This document shows positions 35,266 through 44,391 of a stretch of DNA of 64,000 bases, piece by piece. This DNA comes from Collinsella phocaeensis (GTDB lineage Bacteria; Actinomycetota; Coriobacteriia; Coriobacteriales; Coriobacteriaceae), in NCBI RefSeq assembly GCF_900119895.1, contig NZ_FQLR01000004.1, forward strand, positions 62,001 to 126,000. The letters run 5' to 3'. The first letter of the stretch is position 1, and the number at the start of each line of letters is the position of its first letter. The translations under genes were made by a program, and so were the position numbers. The notes below the pieces were generated by a model. The model did not search any database, was not told the origin of the DNA, and worked only from the letters and a program-made list of their open reading frames with translations.

Positions 35266-37332
35266 ATGGGTGCGCCCAAGACTGGCAATGTGAGGAACGT
35301 GGTGCTCGTAGGCCAAGGCGGGGTGGGCAAGACCTCGCTCGCGGAGGCCATGCTCCACCTGTCCGGCAAGACCGCTCGCCTGGGTGGGCACGCAGGCACC
35401 AAGCCCACCCTCGATTACGACGCCGAGGAGGTCAAGCGCGAGTTCTCGATTTCGACCTCCATCGCGCCGATCGATTGGAAGGGTGCCCGCATCAACGTGC
35501 TCGATGCGCCTTGCTATCCCGATTTCATCGGCGATGCCTACGCGGCCATGAGCGTGTGCGAGACCGCGCTGTTCGTGGTGGATGCCGCCGAGGGCCCGCA
35601 GCCCACCACCGTCAAGCTGTGGTACGCCGCCGAGGACCTGCGCCTGGCGCGCGCGGTGTTCGTCAACCGCGTCGACAAGGAGAACGCCGATTACGCCATG
35701 TGCATGGAGATGCTGCGCGAGCGCTTCGGCATGCGCCTGGGTGCCGTGACCCTGCCCTGGGGCACCGGCTCCGATTTCCATGGCATCATCGACCTGGTCC
35801 GCATGAAGGCGCGCACGTGCGACGGCACGAAGCAGACCGAGTTCGACATCCCGGCCGAGCTGCTGCCCGAGGCGGAGGCCGCGCACGAGACGCTGTGCGA
35901 GCTCGTCGCCGAGGCCGACGACGCCCTCATGGAGAAGTACCTCGAGGGCGAGCCCCTCACGCAGGACGAGGTCGAGGGCCTGCTCTCGACCGCCATCGCC
36001 AAGCGCCTCTTCGTTCCCGTGTTCGCCGGCAGCTGCACGCAGGAGCAGGGCGTCAACTCGCTCATGGACGACATCGCCACCTACTTCCCGGCGCCCACCG
36101 ACTACGGCGAGATGCCGCTGATCGACGGCGACACCCTCAAGATCTCCTCCGACGACGACCGCCCAGTGGTGTTCGTCTTCAAGACCCTGAACGACCCGCA
36201 GCAGGGCCGCATTTCCTTCATCAAGGTCCTCACCGGCACGATCGAGCCGGGCATGGAGCTCGTCAACGCGCGCACCCGCCGCAGCGAGCGCCTCGCCCAT
36301 CTCAACGTGATGTGCGGCCGCGAGATGACCGAGGTCGGCCATGCGTACGCCGGCGACATCGTGGTCGTGCCCAAGCTGTCCGCCGAGACCGGCGACACCC
36401 TGTCCGTCACCGGCAAGGTCGAGGCGGCGGCGTTCAAGTTCCCCAACTCGCAGTACCGCATCGCCATCGAGGCGGAGAACCGCTCCGAGGAGGACAAGCT
36501 CTTCACCTTCATCGACAAGGCGTGCGAGGCCGACCCCACCATGAGCATCGACCGCGACGAGGAGACGGGGCAGACCGTCATCTCCGCCGTGGGCGAGGCC
36601 CAGGTCTCGGTCCTGCTCAACCGCCTGGAGGAGCGGACCAAGGTCGCCGCGCACATCGTGCCGCTTCGCATCCCGTACCGCGAGACCATCCGCCGCGTCG
36701 CCTCCGCCCAGGGCCGCCACAAGAAGCAGACCGGCGGCGCCGGCCAGTTCGGAGACTGCTTCCTGCGCGTGGAGCCGCTGCTCGACGGCACCGAGTACGA
36801 GTTCGTCGACGAGGTCGTGGGCGGCCGCATCCCGCGCGCGCTGATCCCCGCCGTGGACAAGGGCGTCCAGGAGACCATGAAGGAGGGCGTGATCGCCGGA
36901 TACCCGCTGACGGGCATCCGCGTCGCCTGCTACGACGGCTCCTACCATCCGGTCGATTCCAACGAGATGGCCTTCCGCACCGCCGCGCGCATCGGTCTCA
37001 AGAAGGCCTGCGAAGACGCCGACCCCGTGGTGCTCGAGCCCATGGAGAACATCACCGTGACGATCCCCGAGAGCTACGCCGGCGCCGTGATGGGCGACGT
37101 GTCCGGATCGCGCGGCCGCGTGACCGGCATGGACACCAACGAGCGCGGCGAGACCGTGATCATGGCGACCGTGCCCTATGCCGAGCTGGTGGATTACGCC
37201 ACGCGTCTGCGCTCGCTCACGCGTGGAACCGGCGACTTCACGATGGAGCCCGCGGGCTACGAGCAGGTCCCCTACGACGTCCAGCAGAAGCTCGTGGAGA
37301 TCTACGAGCACATGCGCGCTCAGGGCAGGTAG
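35266..37332 (+). CDS. Elongation factor G-like GTPase (FusA2-type paralogue)
   Basis: 688-residue translation-factor homologue with EF-G domain order (G domain, II, III, IV, V). The G motifs are divergent: GQGGVGKTS for G1, REFSIST in the switch I position, DAPCYPDF instead of DTPGHVDF for G3, and NRVDKE for G4. The His that activates water in canonical EF-G is Tyr here, as in mycobacterial-type EF-G2 proteins, so it is not the housekeeping factor. Domain IV keeps GGAGQFGDC. The start is ATG 35266 with AAAGGGAGG; the frame is open from 35125 without support. A strong terminator follows. Probable role: ribosome-associated, but not main translocation. Confidence 0.88.
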   Translation: MGAPKTGNVRNVVLVGQGGVGKTSLAEAMLHLSGKTARLGGHAGTKPTLDYDAEEVKREFSISTSIAPIDWKGARINVLDAPCYPDFIGDAYAAMSVCETALFVVDAAEGPQPTTVKLWYAAEDLRLARAVFVNRVDKENADYAMCMEMLRERFGMRLGAVTLPWGTGSDFHGIIDLVRMKARTCDGTKQTEFDIPAELLPEAEAAHETLCELVAEADDALMEKYLEGEPLTQDEVEGLLSTAIAKRLFVPVFAGSCTQEQGVNSLMDDIATYFPAPTDYGEMPLIDGDTLKISSDDDRPVVFVFKTLNDPQQGRISFIKVLTGTIEPGMELVNARTRRSERLAHLNVMCGREMTEVGHAYAGDIVVVPKLSAETGDTLSVTGKVEAAAFKFPNSQYRIAIEAENRSEEDKLFTFIDKACEADPTMSIDRDEETGQTVISAVGEAQVSVLLNRLEERTKVAAHIVPLRIPYRETIRRVASAQGRHKKQTGGAGQFGDCFLRVEPLLDGTEYEFVDEVVGGRIPRALIPAVDKGVQETMKEGVIAGYPLTGIRVACYDGSYHPVDSNEMAFRTAARIGLKKACEDADPVVLEPMENITVTIPESYAGAVMGDVSGSRGRVTGMDTNERGETVIMATVPYAELVDYATRLRSLTRGTGDFTMEPAGYEQVPYDVQQKLVEIYEHMRAQGR

Positions 37333-37359
37333 TCGTTTCCTGACCCGCTCGGTTCGAGG

Positions 37360-37403
37360 CGGCCCTCCGGAATGCATGGGAATGCGCTCCGGAGGGCCGT
37401 TTT
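37360..37403 (+). terminator. Terminator of the EF-G-like gene
   Basis: Perfect 12-bp stem CGGCCCTCCGGA / TCCGGAGGGCCG with a 16-base loop and a TTTT tail, 28 bases after the stop. Confidence 0.88.
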
Positions 37404-37948
37404 CTATGCGCGGCCCTCCAACCCGGACCATCTCAAATTGGTGCCTGTCCCTAAATTGAGGTGGGCGTCGCCGGTGGAAAGTGGGAGAAGAAATCCACAG
37501 GTCATCACCGTGGGGCTTGAAGGACCCGCGGCCGAGCGGCTTGAAGGCTGTATAGAGGCGCTCCTTCTGGTGTATACCTCTTTCAAGCCCGTTACCTGCG
37601 GAATGAATACAGCGCCTACTGCTACCTGCGACTTCACTAAATCTTCAAGTTAAGAAATGTAAAAATACCTGTAAACGTACGCACAAGAATGAATAACTGC
37701 AGGTAGATGCTTTCATGTGGAAAACTCACTCAGCTGATGCTGAAAAAATGTGGAAAACGTTGAAAAGCGTCATATGCCCACGCCCGCGGCGTGAGGTTTT
37801 CACCATGCCTTGTGAATGCCCGAAACAGGGAAGATAGCCCTTGACATGCCTTGCCGACATGCCTTGTCTGCCGATACCATGGAGGTCCGTCGCACGCCGC
37901 CGCCCGCGAGGGCGCCGCGTCGTGCCGAGCACACAGGCAAGGAGAGTC
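37404..37948. other. Long AT-richer non-coding region upstream of dnaB
   Basis: About 545 bases without a gene. It holds a GGTGCCTGTCCC word (about 37441), two direct copies of GGCTTGAAGG (37514, 37538), the second pairing with TTCAAGCC at 37582-37589 in a hairpin, an A/T-rich tract at 37640-37760, two identical ATGTGGAAAAC sites (37715-37725, 37748-37758) resembling DnaA boxes, and three ATGCCTTG copies (37805, 37846, 37859), the last two within GACATGCCTTG. It probably controls dnaB; a small RNA is possible. No origin-associated genes are near. Confidence 0.55.
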
Positions 37949-39346
37949 ATGGATTCTGCTTCGAGCGATTATTCCTGGTCGCCCGCCGGCGGCTCCGAGC
38001 GAGGGGCGCGCGGGGGGCTGCCCAACAACCCGGAGGCGGAGGAGAAGGTCCTCGCGGCCATGCTCCTGTCGTCGGAGGTGGTCGAGGGGGCCCTCGTGGA
38101 GCTCGTCCCCGACGACTTCTACCGCCCCGCCAACAAGACGTTGTTCTCCGCTATGCAGGAGATGTACAGCCGCACCCTGCCGATCGACGCCGTCTCGCTC
38201 ATCGACTTCCTGAAGTCGATGGAGAAGCTCGAGGTGGTCGGGGGCGAGGCGTATATCCTCGAGCTCATGGGCCAGACGCTTTCCCTGGTCAGCTGGCAGC
38301 ACCATGCCGGCATCGTCCGCCGCGACTCCATGCTGCGCGAGATCATCGGTGCCACCAACCAGATCAACGCGCTCGCCTACAGCGCCCCGACCGACACCAA
38401 GGAGGTCATCGAGCGCGCCGAGTCGATGCTGCTCTCGGTCACGTCCCGCGAGGTCAAGAGCAGCTACAAGTCGCTGACCGAGTTCATGATCGAGGCCTAC
38501 AACGAGGCCGAGGAGGTGTGCGCCGCCGGGGGAGAGGCCCACGGCGTGCCCACCGGGTACCCCAGCCTCGACCGCATGCTCATGGGCCTGCGCGAGGGCC
38601 AGCTGGTCATCATCGGCGCCCGCCCGGCGGTCGGCAAGACGTCGTTCGCCCTGAATCTCGCCCTCAACGCCGCATCCGAGGGCTACACGGTCGCCTTCTT
38701 CTCGCTCGAGATGTCGGGCAAGGAGATCGCGCAGCGCTTCATCTGCGCGCACGCCCAGATCAACATGTCCAACTTCCGCACCGGGCGCATCTCGCCGCAG
38801 GAGTGGGCCAACATCAACGAGGCGACCCAGGACCTCTCGCGCCTGGACATCCTCATCGACGACACGCCCGGCACCACGGTCACCGAGATCCGCGCCAAGG
38901 CGCGCCGCATGCTCCACAACAAGGAGAAGGCCGTCGTCATCCTGGACTACCTGCAGCTCGTGAGCCCGCCGGCGGGCCGCCGCGCGGAGAACCGCTCTGT
39001 CGAGGTCTCCGAGATGAGCCGTGCGCTCAAGATCATGGCCAAGGAGCTCGCTGTTCCCGTCATCTCGCTGTCTCAGCTTTCCCGTGCCGTCGAGTCGCGC
39101 ACGGGCAAGCGCCCGCAGCTGTCCGACCTGCGTGAATCGGGCTCCATCGAGCAGGACGCCGACATCGTCATGTTCCTGGACCGCTCGAGCAACGAGCAGG
39201 AGGCGGGCCGCGACGACCGTCCGCCCGAGGGCATCACGCGCATCATCGTCGCCAAGAACCGTTCGGGCCCGGTCGGCGACGTGGACCTCGTGTTCCTGCC
39301 CGCCTCCACCAAGTTCTACGAGCTCAACGAGCACGCCGACGAATAG
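37949..39346 (+). CDS. dnaB: Replicative DNA helicase DnaB
   Basis: 465-residue hexameric 5'-3' helicase of the replication fork. The N-terminal DnaB domain begins with LPNNPEAEEKVLAAMLLS at about 20-37; the RecA-like C-terminal domain has Walker A GARPAVGKTSF, IDDTPGTTV, Walker B VVILDYLQLV, ISLSQLSRAVE and DLRESGSIEQDADIV. No intein. ATG 37949 has AAGGAG at ideal distance. purA follows; dnaB next to purA is also the order near the Bacillus subtilis origin, so this may be an old synteny. Confidence 0.97.
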   Translation: MDSASSDYSWSPAGGSERGARGGLPNNPEAEEKVLAAMLLSSEVVEGALVELVPDDFYRPANKTLFSAMQEMYSRTLPIDAVSLIDFLKSMEKLEVVGGEAYILELMGQTLSLVSWQHHAGIVRRDSMLREIIGATNQINALAYSAPTDTKEVIERAESMLLSVTSREVKSSYKSLTEFMIEAYNEAEEVCAAGGEAHGVPTGYPSLDRMLMGLREGQLVIIGARPAVGKTSFALNLALNAASEGYTVAFFSLEMSGKEIAQRFICAHAQINMSNFRTGRISPQEWANINEATQDLSRLDILIDDTPGTTVTEIRAKARRMLHNKEKAVVILDYLQLVSPPAGRRAENRSVEVSEMSRALKIMAKELAVPVISLSQLSRAVESRTGKRPQLSDLRESGSIEQDADIVMFLDRSSNEQEAGRDDRPPEGITRIIVAKNRSGPVGDVDLVFLPASTKFYELNEHADE

Positions 39347-39405
39347 GCGCGTCCTGCACGAGCTTCGCCGGGGAAGCGCCCCGCCGGCCGCCGCGCGCCG
39401 GCCGT

Positions 39406-39545
39406 GCCAAGAGGGACGTACCCTAACGGCACGCTGAACGTTTAGCCGTGCCATTGGGGTACGTCCCTCTTGGCGAGGGCCTGTCCCTTTTGGCACGCGG
39501 CCACGCCCCGTCGGAGCTCCTGCCCGTGCCCGTGCCAAGGGGGCG
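39406..39545. repeat. Cluster of REP-like palindromes
   Basis: GCCAAGAGGGACGTACCC at 39406-39423 is exactly inverted as GGGTACGTCCCTCTTGGC at 39457-39474 (18 bp). Further related words follow: CCTGTCCCTTTTGGCACGCGG at about 39480-39500 and CGTGCCAAGGGGGCGCGTCC at about 39532-39551. They are relatives of the 31029-31055 palindrome. The array lies in the 378-base dnaB-purA gap and may end dnaB transcription. Confidence 0.75.
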
Positions 39546-39660
39546 CGTCCGCAAGGGCGCGCTGCGACCCCGGGGGCGTTTCTCTCCGGCGTTTTGTGAG
39601 CTTACGGAGCATGCTGCCGAATAGCCGTCCCGCCTGCATGGCGCGGCGCGCGCGAGCGCC

Positions 39661-39666
39661 TATAAT
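39661..39666 (+). promoter_or_regulatory. -10 box of purA
   Basis: TATAAT, 59 bases before the purA start and downstream of the palindrome cluster. No convincing -35 hexamer is seen. Confidence 0.5.
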
Positions 39667-39724
39667 ACCGATGTTTAGGCGCTTGCACGGAACAGCGCGT
39701 TCTCGAGATTTATGAGGAGAAGAC

Positions 39725-41011
39725 ATGGCGTCGACAGTGTTGGTCGGTACCCAGTGGGGCGATGAGGGCAAGGGCAAGATCTGCGACCTGATCGCCGGGG
39801 ATTTCGACTGCGTGGTCCGCTACCAGGGCGGTAACAACGCGGGGCACACCATCGTGGTGGGCGATCGCAAGTACGGCCTGCACCAGGTTCCCTCGGGCAT
39901 CATGTACCCGGACTGCGTCTCGGTGATCGGCAACGGCTGCGTCGTCAACCCGGCCGTGCTGCTCGAGGAGATCGATATGTTCGAGCGCGACGGCATCACC
40001 ACCGCCAACCTCAAGGTGTCCGGCAACGCGCATGTGATCATGCCGTACCACATCGACCTCGACGGCGCCTACGAGGAGCTGCTGGGCAAGAACAACATCG
40101 GCACCACCAAGCGCGGCATCGGCCCCTGCTATCAGGACAAGATGGCTCGCATCGGCCTGCGCATGCAGGACCTTCTCGATGAGGGGACCTTCCGCGCCAA
40201 GCTCGAGGTCGCCCTTGCCCGCGTCAACCCGCAGCTCGACCGCATCTTCGGCATGCCCACCTACACGGTGGATCAGATCTGCGAGACCTACCTCCCCATG
40301 GCCGAGCGCCTGCGTCCGTACATCTGCGAGACGGGCATCCTGCTCAACGACCTCGTGGAGGAGGGCAAGTCCATCCTGTTCGAGGGCGCGCAGGCCACGC
40401 TTCTGGACATCGACCACGGCACCTATCCGTTCGTGACCTCGTCCAACTGCACCGCCGGCGGCGCCGTGACGGGCTCGGGCGTGGGCATGAAGAACGTCGA
40501 CCGCGTGCTCGGCATCATGAAGGCCTACATCACGCGCGTCGGCTCCGGCCCGATGCCCACCGAGCTCTCCTACGAGGAGGAGGCCGGCCACACGCTTACG
40601 GAGGTCGGCGCCGAGTACGGCGTCACGACGGGTCGCCGCCGCCGCTGCGGCTGGTTCGACGGCGTCATCGCCCGCTACGCGACCCGCGTCAACGGCCTGA
40701 CGGACATCGCGCTCACCAAGCTCGACGTGCTGTCCGCCTTCGATACCATCAAGGTCTGCGTCGCCTACGAGTGCGACGGGGCTCGCTACACGAGCGTCCC
40801 CGAGCATCAGGCCGTCTTCGCGAACGCCGTCCCGGTGTACGAGGAGCTTCCCGGCTGGAAGTGCGATATCACGGGCTGCCGCACCTTCGAGGAGTTGCCC
40901 GTCGAGGCCCAGGATTACGTTCGTCGCCTCGAGGAGATCGCCGGCTGCCGCATCTCGTTCGTCGCCGTCGGCCCCGATCGCGAGCAGACCATCAACCGCT
41001 TCTGGAAGTAG
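39725..41011 (+). CDS. purA: Adenylosuccinate synthetase
   Basis: GTP-dependent ligation of aspartate to IMP, first step from IMP to AMP; cytoplasmic. The 428-residue length is standard. The signature QWGDEGKGKICDLIAGDFD begins at about residue 10, with the catalytic GGNNAGHT, then KRGIGPCYQDK and TTGRRRRCGWFD. GAGGAG lies a few bases before the ATG. degV follows after three bases, so at least purA-degV are cotranscribed, probably with purD. Confidence 0.97.
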   Translation: MASTVLVGTQWGDEGKGKICDLIAGDFDCVVRYQGGNNAGHTIVVGDRKYGLHQVPSGIMYPDCVSVIGNGCVVNPAVLLEEIDMFERDGITTANLKVSGNAHVIMPYHIDLDGAYEELLGKNNIGTTKRGIGPCYQDKMARIGLRMQDLLDEGTFRAKLEVALARVNPQLDRIFGMPTYTVDQICETYLPMAERLRPYICETGILLNDLVEEGKSILFEGAQATLLDIDHGTYPFVTSSNCTAGGAVTGSGVGMKNVDRVLGIMKAYITRVGSGPMPTELSYEEEAGHTLTEVGAEYGVTTGRRRRCGWFDGVIARYATRVNGLTDIALTKLDVLSAFDTIKVCVAYECDGARYTSVPEHQAVFANAVPVYEELPGWKCDITGCRTFEELPVEAQDYVRRLEEIAGCRISFVAVGPDREQTINRFWK

Positions 41012-41014
41012 CGC

Positions 41015-41917
41015 ATGAATCCGTTCGCCATCGTCTGCGATAGCGCTGCGGATCTGCCGGAGCTCGTGGTCCAGCACTGTGATGTCCGCGTCGTCGCCCT
41101 GGATGTTCGGGGCGGCGACGCGTCTTTGCCTGAAGAGCGCACGGAGGGCCGCGGCGCCCTGCGCGCTCCGCTGGGCGCGCCGGTGTCCTCGGCGTTTTTC
41201 AAAACCTATTCCGACCTTATCGGCGAGGGGTATCGCGAGATCCTCTCGCTGCATGTGGCCGCCGAGCTCTCGCGCACGTACCTCATGGCGAGCGCTGCCG
41301 CGCGTGCGCTCGAGTCGTCCCGCGCCCGCATCCTCGCGGTGGACACGCGGAGCGTGTCGATCGGGGAGGCGATGGCCGTCGTGGAGGCGGCCCTTGCGCG
41401 CGAGCAGGGTGCCTCGATGGATGAGGCCGCGCAACGTGCGGTGCAGGTGGGGTCCACCGGCGTGCTTCAGTTCATCCCGGCGTCGGCCGGAAGCCTGATG
41501 CGCGCGATGCCGGCCTCGCGCGCCGAGCGCCTCTCCGCTGCGATCTTCGGCGCCAACATGGTGGCCGAGGCCCGCCTCGACGGACAGGGTGCGTTTCGCG
41601 TAGAGCCCCCGCGCAAGGCATCGAGCATGAAGCACGCCTGCGCGCTGGTCGCGCGGCGGTTGGCGCGTCGGTCCCAAAACGACGGTCCGCTCGCCTTCGT
41701 GACCATGGGTTCGGACGAGATGGCCCTGCGCGCGCTGCGCAAGCCCCTGGAAACCAACGAGCTCGAGGCGACCGATGCGGGCGTGCTGCCCCTCGGCCCC
41801 TGCGCGCTCCGTTCGTTCGGCTCCGCGACGGTCGGCGTGTTCAGCTGGCCGGAAACGTATCATAATCCCAAGGTAGACACCCTGATCGCGACGCTTGCAG
41901 ACCGCATGCGCGCATAG
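41015..41917 (+). CDS. DegV-family fatty-acid-binding protein
   Basis: 300-residue DegV (EDD fold) protein. The family start IVCDSAADLPELV is present, as are VSSAFFKTYSDLIGEG and LSLHVAAELSRTY, which correspond to lipid head-group binding loops. Such proteins (FakB type) bind fatty acids for phosphorylation by a FakA kinase; no kinase gene is adjacent, so the role here is inferred. The Ser-rich binding loop is shortened relative to FakB. It starts three bases after purA, with GGAAG upstream, and ends 17 bases before purD. Confidence 0.85.
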   Translation: MNPFAIVCDSAADLPELVVQHCDVRVVALDVRGGDASLPEERTEGRGALRAPLGAPVSSAFFKTYSDLIGEGYREILSLHVAAELSRTYLMASAAARALESSRARILAVDTRSVSIGEAMAVVEAALAREQGASMDEAAQRAVQVGSTGVLQFIPASAGSLMRAMPASRAERLSAAIFGANMVAEARLDGQGAFRVEPPRKASSMKHACALVARRLARRSQNDGPLAFVTMGSDEMALRALRKPLETNELEATDAGVLPLGPCALRSFGSATVGVFSWPETYHNPKVDTLIATLADRMRA

Positions 41918-41934
41918 GTCCAAGGAGGAACCCC

Positions 41935-43239
41935 ATGAACGCTGACTCCCGCATCGATATTCTGCTGCTCGGCTCCGGCGGCCGCGAGCACGCGATCGCG
42001 AAGAAACTCTCCGAGAGCCCGCGCTGCGGCACGCTCTACGTCGCCCCGGGCAACGGCGGCACCCTCGAGGTCGGCGAGAACGTCGCCCTCGACGCCGAGG
42101 ACCCCGCCGCCGTGGCAGACTTCGCCCGCGAGACCGGTTGCGGCCTGGTCGTGATCGGCCCCGAGGCCCCGCTGGTCGTCGGCGTCGCCGACGCCGTTCG
42201 GGAGGTGGGCATCCCGTGCTTCGGCCCGGGTGCCGCCGGCGCGCAGCTCGAGGGATCCAAGCGTTTCTCCAAAGAGCTCATGGCCCGCGCGGGCATTCCC
42301 ACGGCGTCCTACGGCTCCTTCACCGACGAGGAATCCGCCCTTGCCTACGTGCGCGAGCAGGGCGCTCCCGTCGTCGTCAAGGCCGACGGCCTGGCGGCGG
42401 GCAAGGGCGTCGTGGTCGCGCTCACGCTCGACGAGGCGCTTCGGGCCGTGCACGAGTGCTTCGACGGCGCGTTCGGCTCCGCCGGCAGCACCGTCGTCAT
42501 CGAGGAGATGCTCACCGGTCCCGAGTGCACGCTGCTCGCCTTTACCGACGGGAAGACCGTTCGCCCGATGGCGACCTCGCAGGACCATAAGCGCGCGCTC
42601 GAGGGCGACCTCGGCCCCAACACCGGCGGCATGGGCGTCTACAGCCCCGTGCCGATCGTCACGGACGAGGAGCACGCCGAGATGTGCCGCATCCTCGACG
42701 AGACCATCGCCGAGGCGCAGCGCGAGGGCATCGACTTCCGCGGCTGCCTGTACGGCGGCTTCATGCTGACGCCGGCCGGCCCCAAGGTCATCGAGTACAA
42801 CGCTCGGTTCGGCGACCCGGAGACCGAGGTCTTGATGCCCCGCCTGGAGAGCGACCTGGTCGAGGTCATGCTCGCCTGCGCAGAGCAGCGCCTGGACGAG
42901 ATCGAGCTGAAATGGCGCGACGAGTGGGCCGTCTCCGTGGTGCTCACGAGCGCCGGGTATCCCGGATCCTATGAGAAGGGCAAGGCTATCAGCGGCATCG
43001 ATGACGCGGCCGCTATGGAGGGCGTCACCGTCTACCACGCCGGCACCGCCGTCAACGAGGACGGGGAGGTCGTGACCTCCGGCGGCCGCGTGCTCGACGT
43101 CACCGCGCTGGGCGACACCTTCGAGGCCGCCCGCGAGCTGGCCTACGCCGCCTGCGACAAGATCGAGTTCGAGGGCAAGACCCTTCGCCGCGACATCGGC
43201 CTGCGCGCGCTGCGCGGCCGCTCCGCCTGGGAAGCGTAG
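41935..43239 (+). CDS. purD: Phosphoribosylamine--glycine ligase
   Basis: ATP-grasp ligase forming glycinamide ribonucleotide in purine synthesis. The 434-residue length is normal. Motifs: [15 protein letters not shown] at the N terminus, [33 protein letters not shown] (ATP binding) and the GARS signature [17 protein letters not shown] at about 285-301. AAGGAGGAACCCC before the ATG is a strong ribosome binding site. It is the third gene of a purA-degV-purD unit closed by a terminator at 43335. Confidence 0.97.
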   Translation: MNADSRIDILLLGSGGREHAIAKKLSESPRCGTLYVAPGNGGTLEVGENVALDAEDPAAVADFARETGCGLVVIGPEAPLVVGVADAVREVGIPCFGPGAAGAQLEGSKRFSKELMARAGIPTASYGSFTDEESALAYVREQGAPVVVKADGLAAGKGVVVALTLDEALRAVHECFDGAFGSAGSTVVIEEMLTGPECTLLAFTDGKTVRPMATSQDHKRALEGDLGPNTGGMGVYSPVPIVTDEEHAEMCRILDETIAEAQREGIDFRGCLYGGFMLTPAGPKVIEYNARFGDPETEVLMPRLESDLVEVMLACAEQRLDEIELKWRDEWAVSVVLTSAGYPGSYEKGKAISGIDDAAAMEGVTVYHAGTAVNEDGEVVTSGGRVLDVTALGDTFEAARELAYAACDKIEFEGKTLRRDIGLRALRGRSAWEA

Positions 43240-43334
43240 CGTCGACGCTTCTGGCGGTGCGGGGCCTTGGGGCTCGAAGCGCCGCATCGAGGCGTTTGGA
43301 TAGCGGACGGGATCCGTTCGCACTGTTGGATTTC

Positions 43335-43370
43335 AAGCGTGGTGACGGGATGGCCCGTCATCACGCTTTT
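43335..43370 (+). terminator. Terminator of the purA-degV-purD unit
   Basis: AGCGTGGTGACGGG pairs with CCCGTCATCACGCT (one G-T wobble) around ATGG, followed by TTTT. It excludes ATG 43350 as the start of the next gene. Confidence 0.92.
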
Positions 43371-43388
43371 GGCACGATGGGAGAGATG

Positions 43389-44048
43389 ATGGAGAACGAG
43401 GAGACATGCGGCGAGGTCACCGAGGTCGAGGCTCAGGAGACCGAGCCCATGGAGGGCGAGCAGGCGGTTGAGTCGACGCTGGTCTTGGGGGACGACGACC
43501 CGCGCGACCCCGGCCTGCGCGAGCGCGCGCTCTCCGAGGAGATCGCGTGGAAGGGCAAGATATTCGACGTGAGCACGCTTGAGGTCGAGCTGCCGAGCGG
43601 GCGACGCAGCCGTCGCGACATCGTGCGGCACCCCGGTGCGGCCGCCGTCGTCGCGCTGACCGAGTCGGGCAAGATCGCGCTCGTTCGCCAGTACCGCACC
43701 GCGCTTGACCGCGTGACGGTGGAGATCCCCGCCGGCAAGCTGGACCCGGGCGAGGATCCGCTCGATTGCGCCCGGCGCGAGCTGCACGAGGAGACGGGCT
43801 TTATCGCGCACCGCCTGCGGCACCTCACCACGATCGCGAGCTCGGTGGGGTTTTCAGACGAGCTGATCCATATCTACATGGCGACCCAGCTTGAGTTCGA
43901 TCAGGCATGTCCGGATGAGGACGAGTTCATCAATGTGGACCTGGTGCCGCTGACGGAGCTGATCGACGCGGTGCTCGACGGCAAGATCGAGGATGCGAAG
44001 ACCGTGGTCGGCGCGCTCGCGTGCGATGCGATCGCGCACCGGCTGTAG
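43389..44048 (+). CDS. Nudix hydrolase, ADP-ribose pyrophosphatase-like
   Basis: 219-residue Nudix protein that probably splits ADP-ribose or a similar nucleoside diphosphate sugar. The Nudix box GKLDPGEDPLDCARRELHEETGF fits GX5EX7REUXEEXGU exactly (about residues 117-139). EIPAGKLDPGE and SVGFSDELIHIYMA match the ADP-ribose pyrophosphatase subgroup. An extra acidic N-terminal region of about 45 residues has no known domain. The start is set at ATG 43389 (GGGAG five bases upstream) or ATG 43386, since the purD terminator lies just before; expression then needs read-through or a promoter inside that hairpin region. Confidence 0.9.
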   Translation: MENEETCGEVTEVEAQETEPMEGEQAVESTLVLGDDDPRDPGLRERALSEEIAWKGKIFDVSTLEVELPSGRRSRRDIVRHPGAAAVVALTESGKIALVRQYRTALDRVTVEIPAGKLDPGEDPLDCARRELHEETGFIAHRLRHLTTIASSVGFSDELIHIYMATQLEFDQACPDEDEFINVDLVPLTELIDAVLDGKIEDAKTVVGALACDAIAHRL

Positions 44049-44060
44049 GTGTTCATGGCG

Positions 44061-44329
44061 GGCCGGAAGGGGTATGCCCCCTGCTCAGCTTCGCTTCGCT
44101 CAGAAATCGCAGGGGGCGTACCCCTTCCGGCCCGACACGACTCCCGCCGTGCGCCCGGCTGAGGAGGGGGTTGGTGCATCCGGCGTCCGCCGGATGCGGT
44201 TTTGGAGCGGGGCTCGGCTTCGCTTCGCTCAGAAATCGCAGGGAGCGTACCCCTTCCGGCCCGACACGACTCCCGCCGTGCGCCTGGCGGCAAGGGGAGG
44301 TTGGCGCATCCGGCGGGGCCGGATGCGGT
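44061..44329. repeat. Large palindrome plus 129-bp tandem duplication
   Basis: GGGCCGGAAGGGGTA... from about 44060 is inverted as ...TACCCCTTCCGGCCC ending near 44133, forming a stem of about 24 bp around a 27-base loop. A unit starting GCTTCGCTTCGCTCAGAAATC at 44088 repeats at 44217 (offset 129), including GACACGACTCCCGCCGTGCGCC and a GCATCCGGCG...CCGGATGCGG hairpin. The second unit lacks the left arm of the palindrome. Non-coding; fills the Nudix-ABC transporter gap. Confidence 0.85.
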
Positions 44330-44391
44330 TATGAGGTGGGGGAGGTGGGGGCGCTCGGCGGCGTCTTTGGGTTGTTGGCTGTATCGGGGGA

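Noticed and set aside
37640-37948. Chromosomal replication origin upstream of dnaB
   Set aside because: No dnaA, dnaN, rpmH or rsmG is nearby, and only two or three imperfect DnaA-box-like words are present.
37350-37950. CRISPR array or tandem-repeat locus
   Set aside because: The repeats are short, few and irregularly spaced; there are no cas genes in the window.
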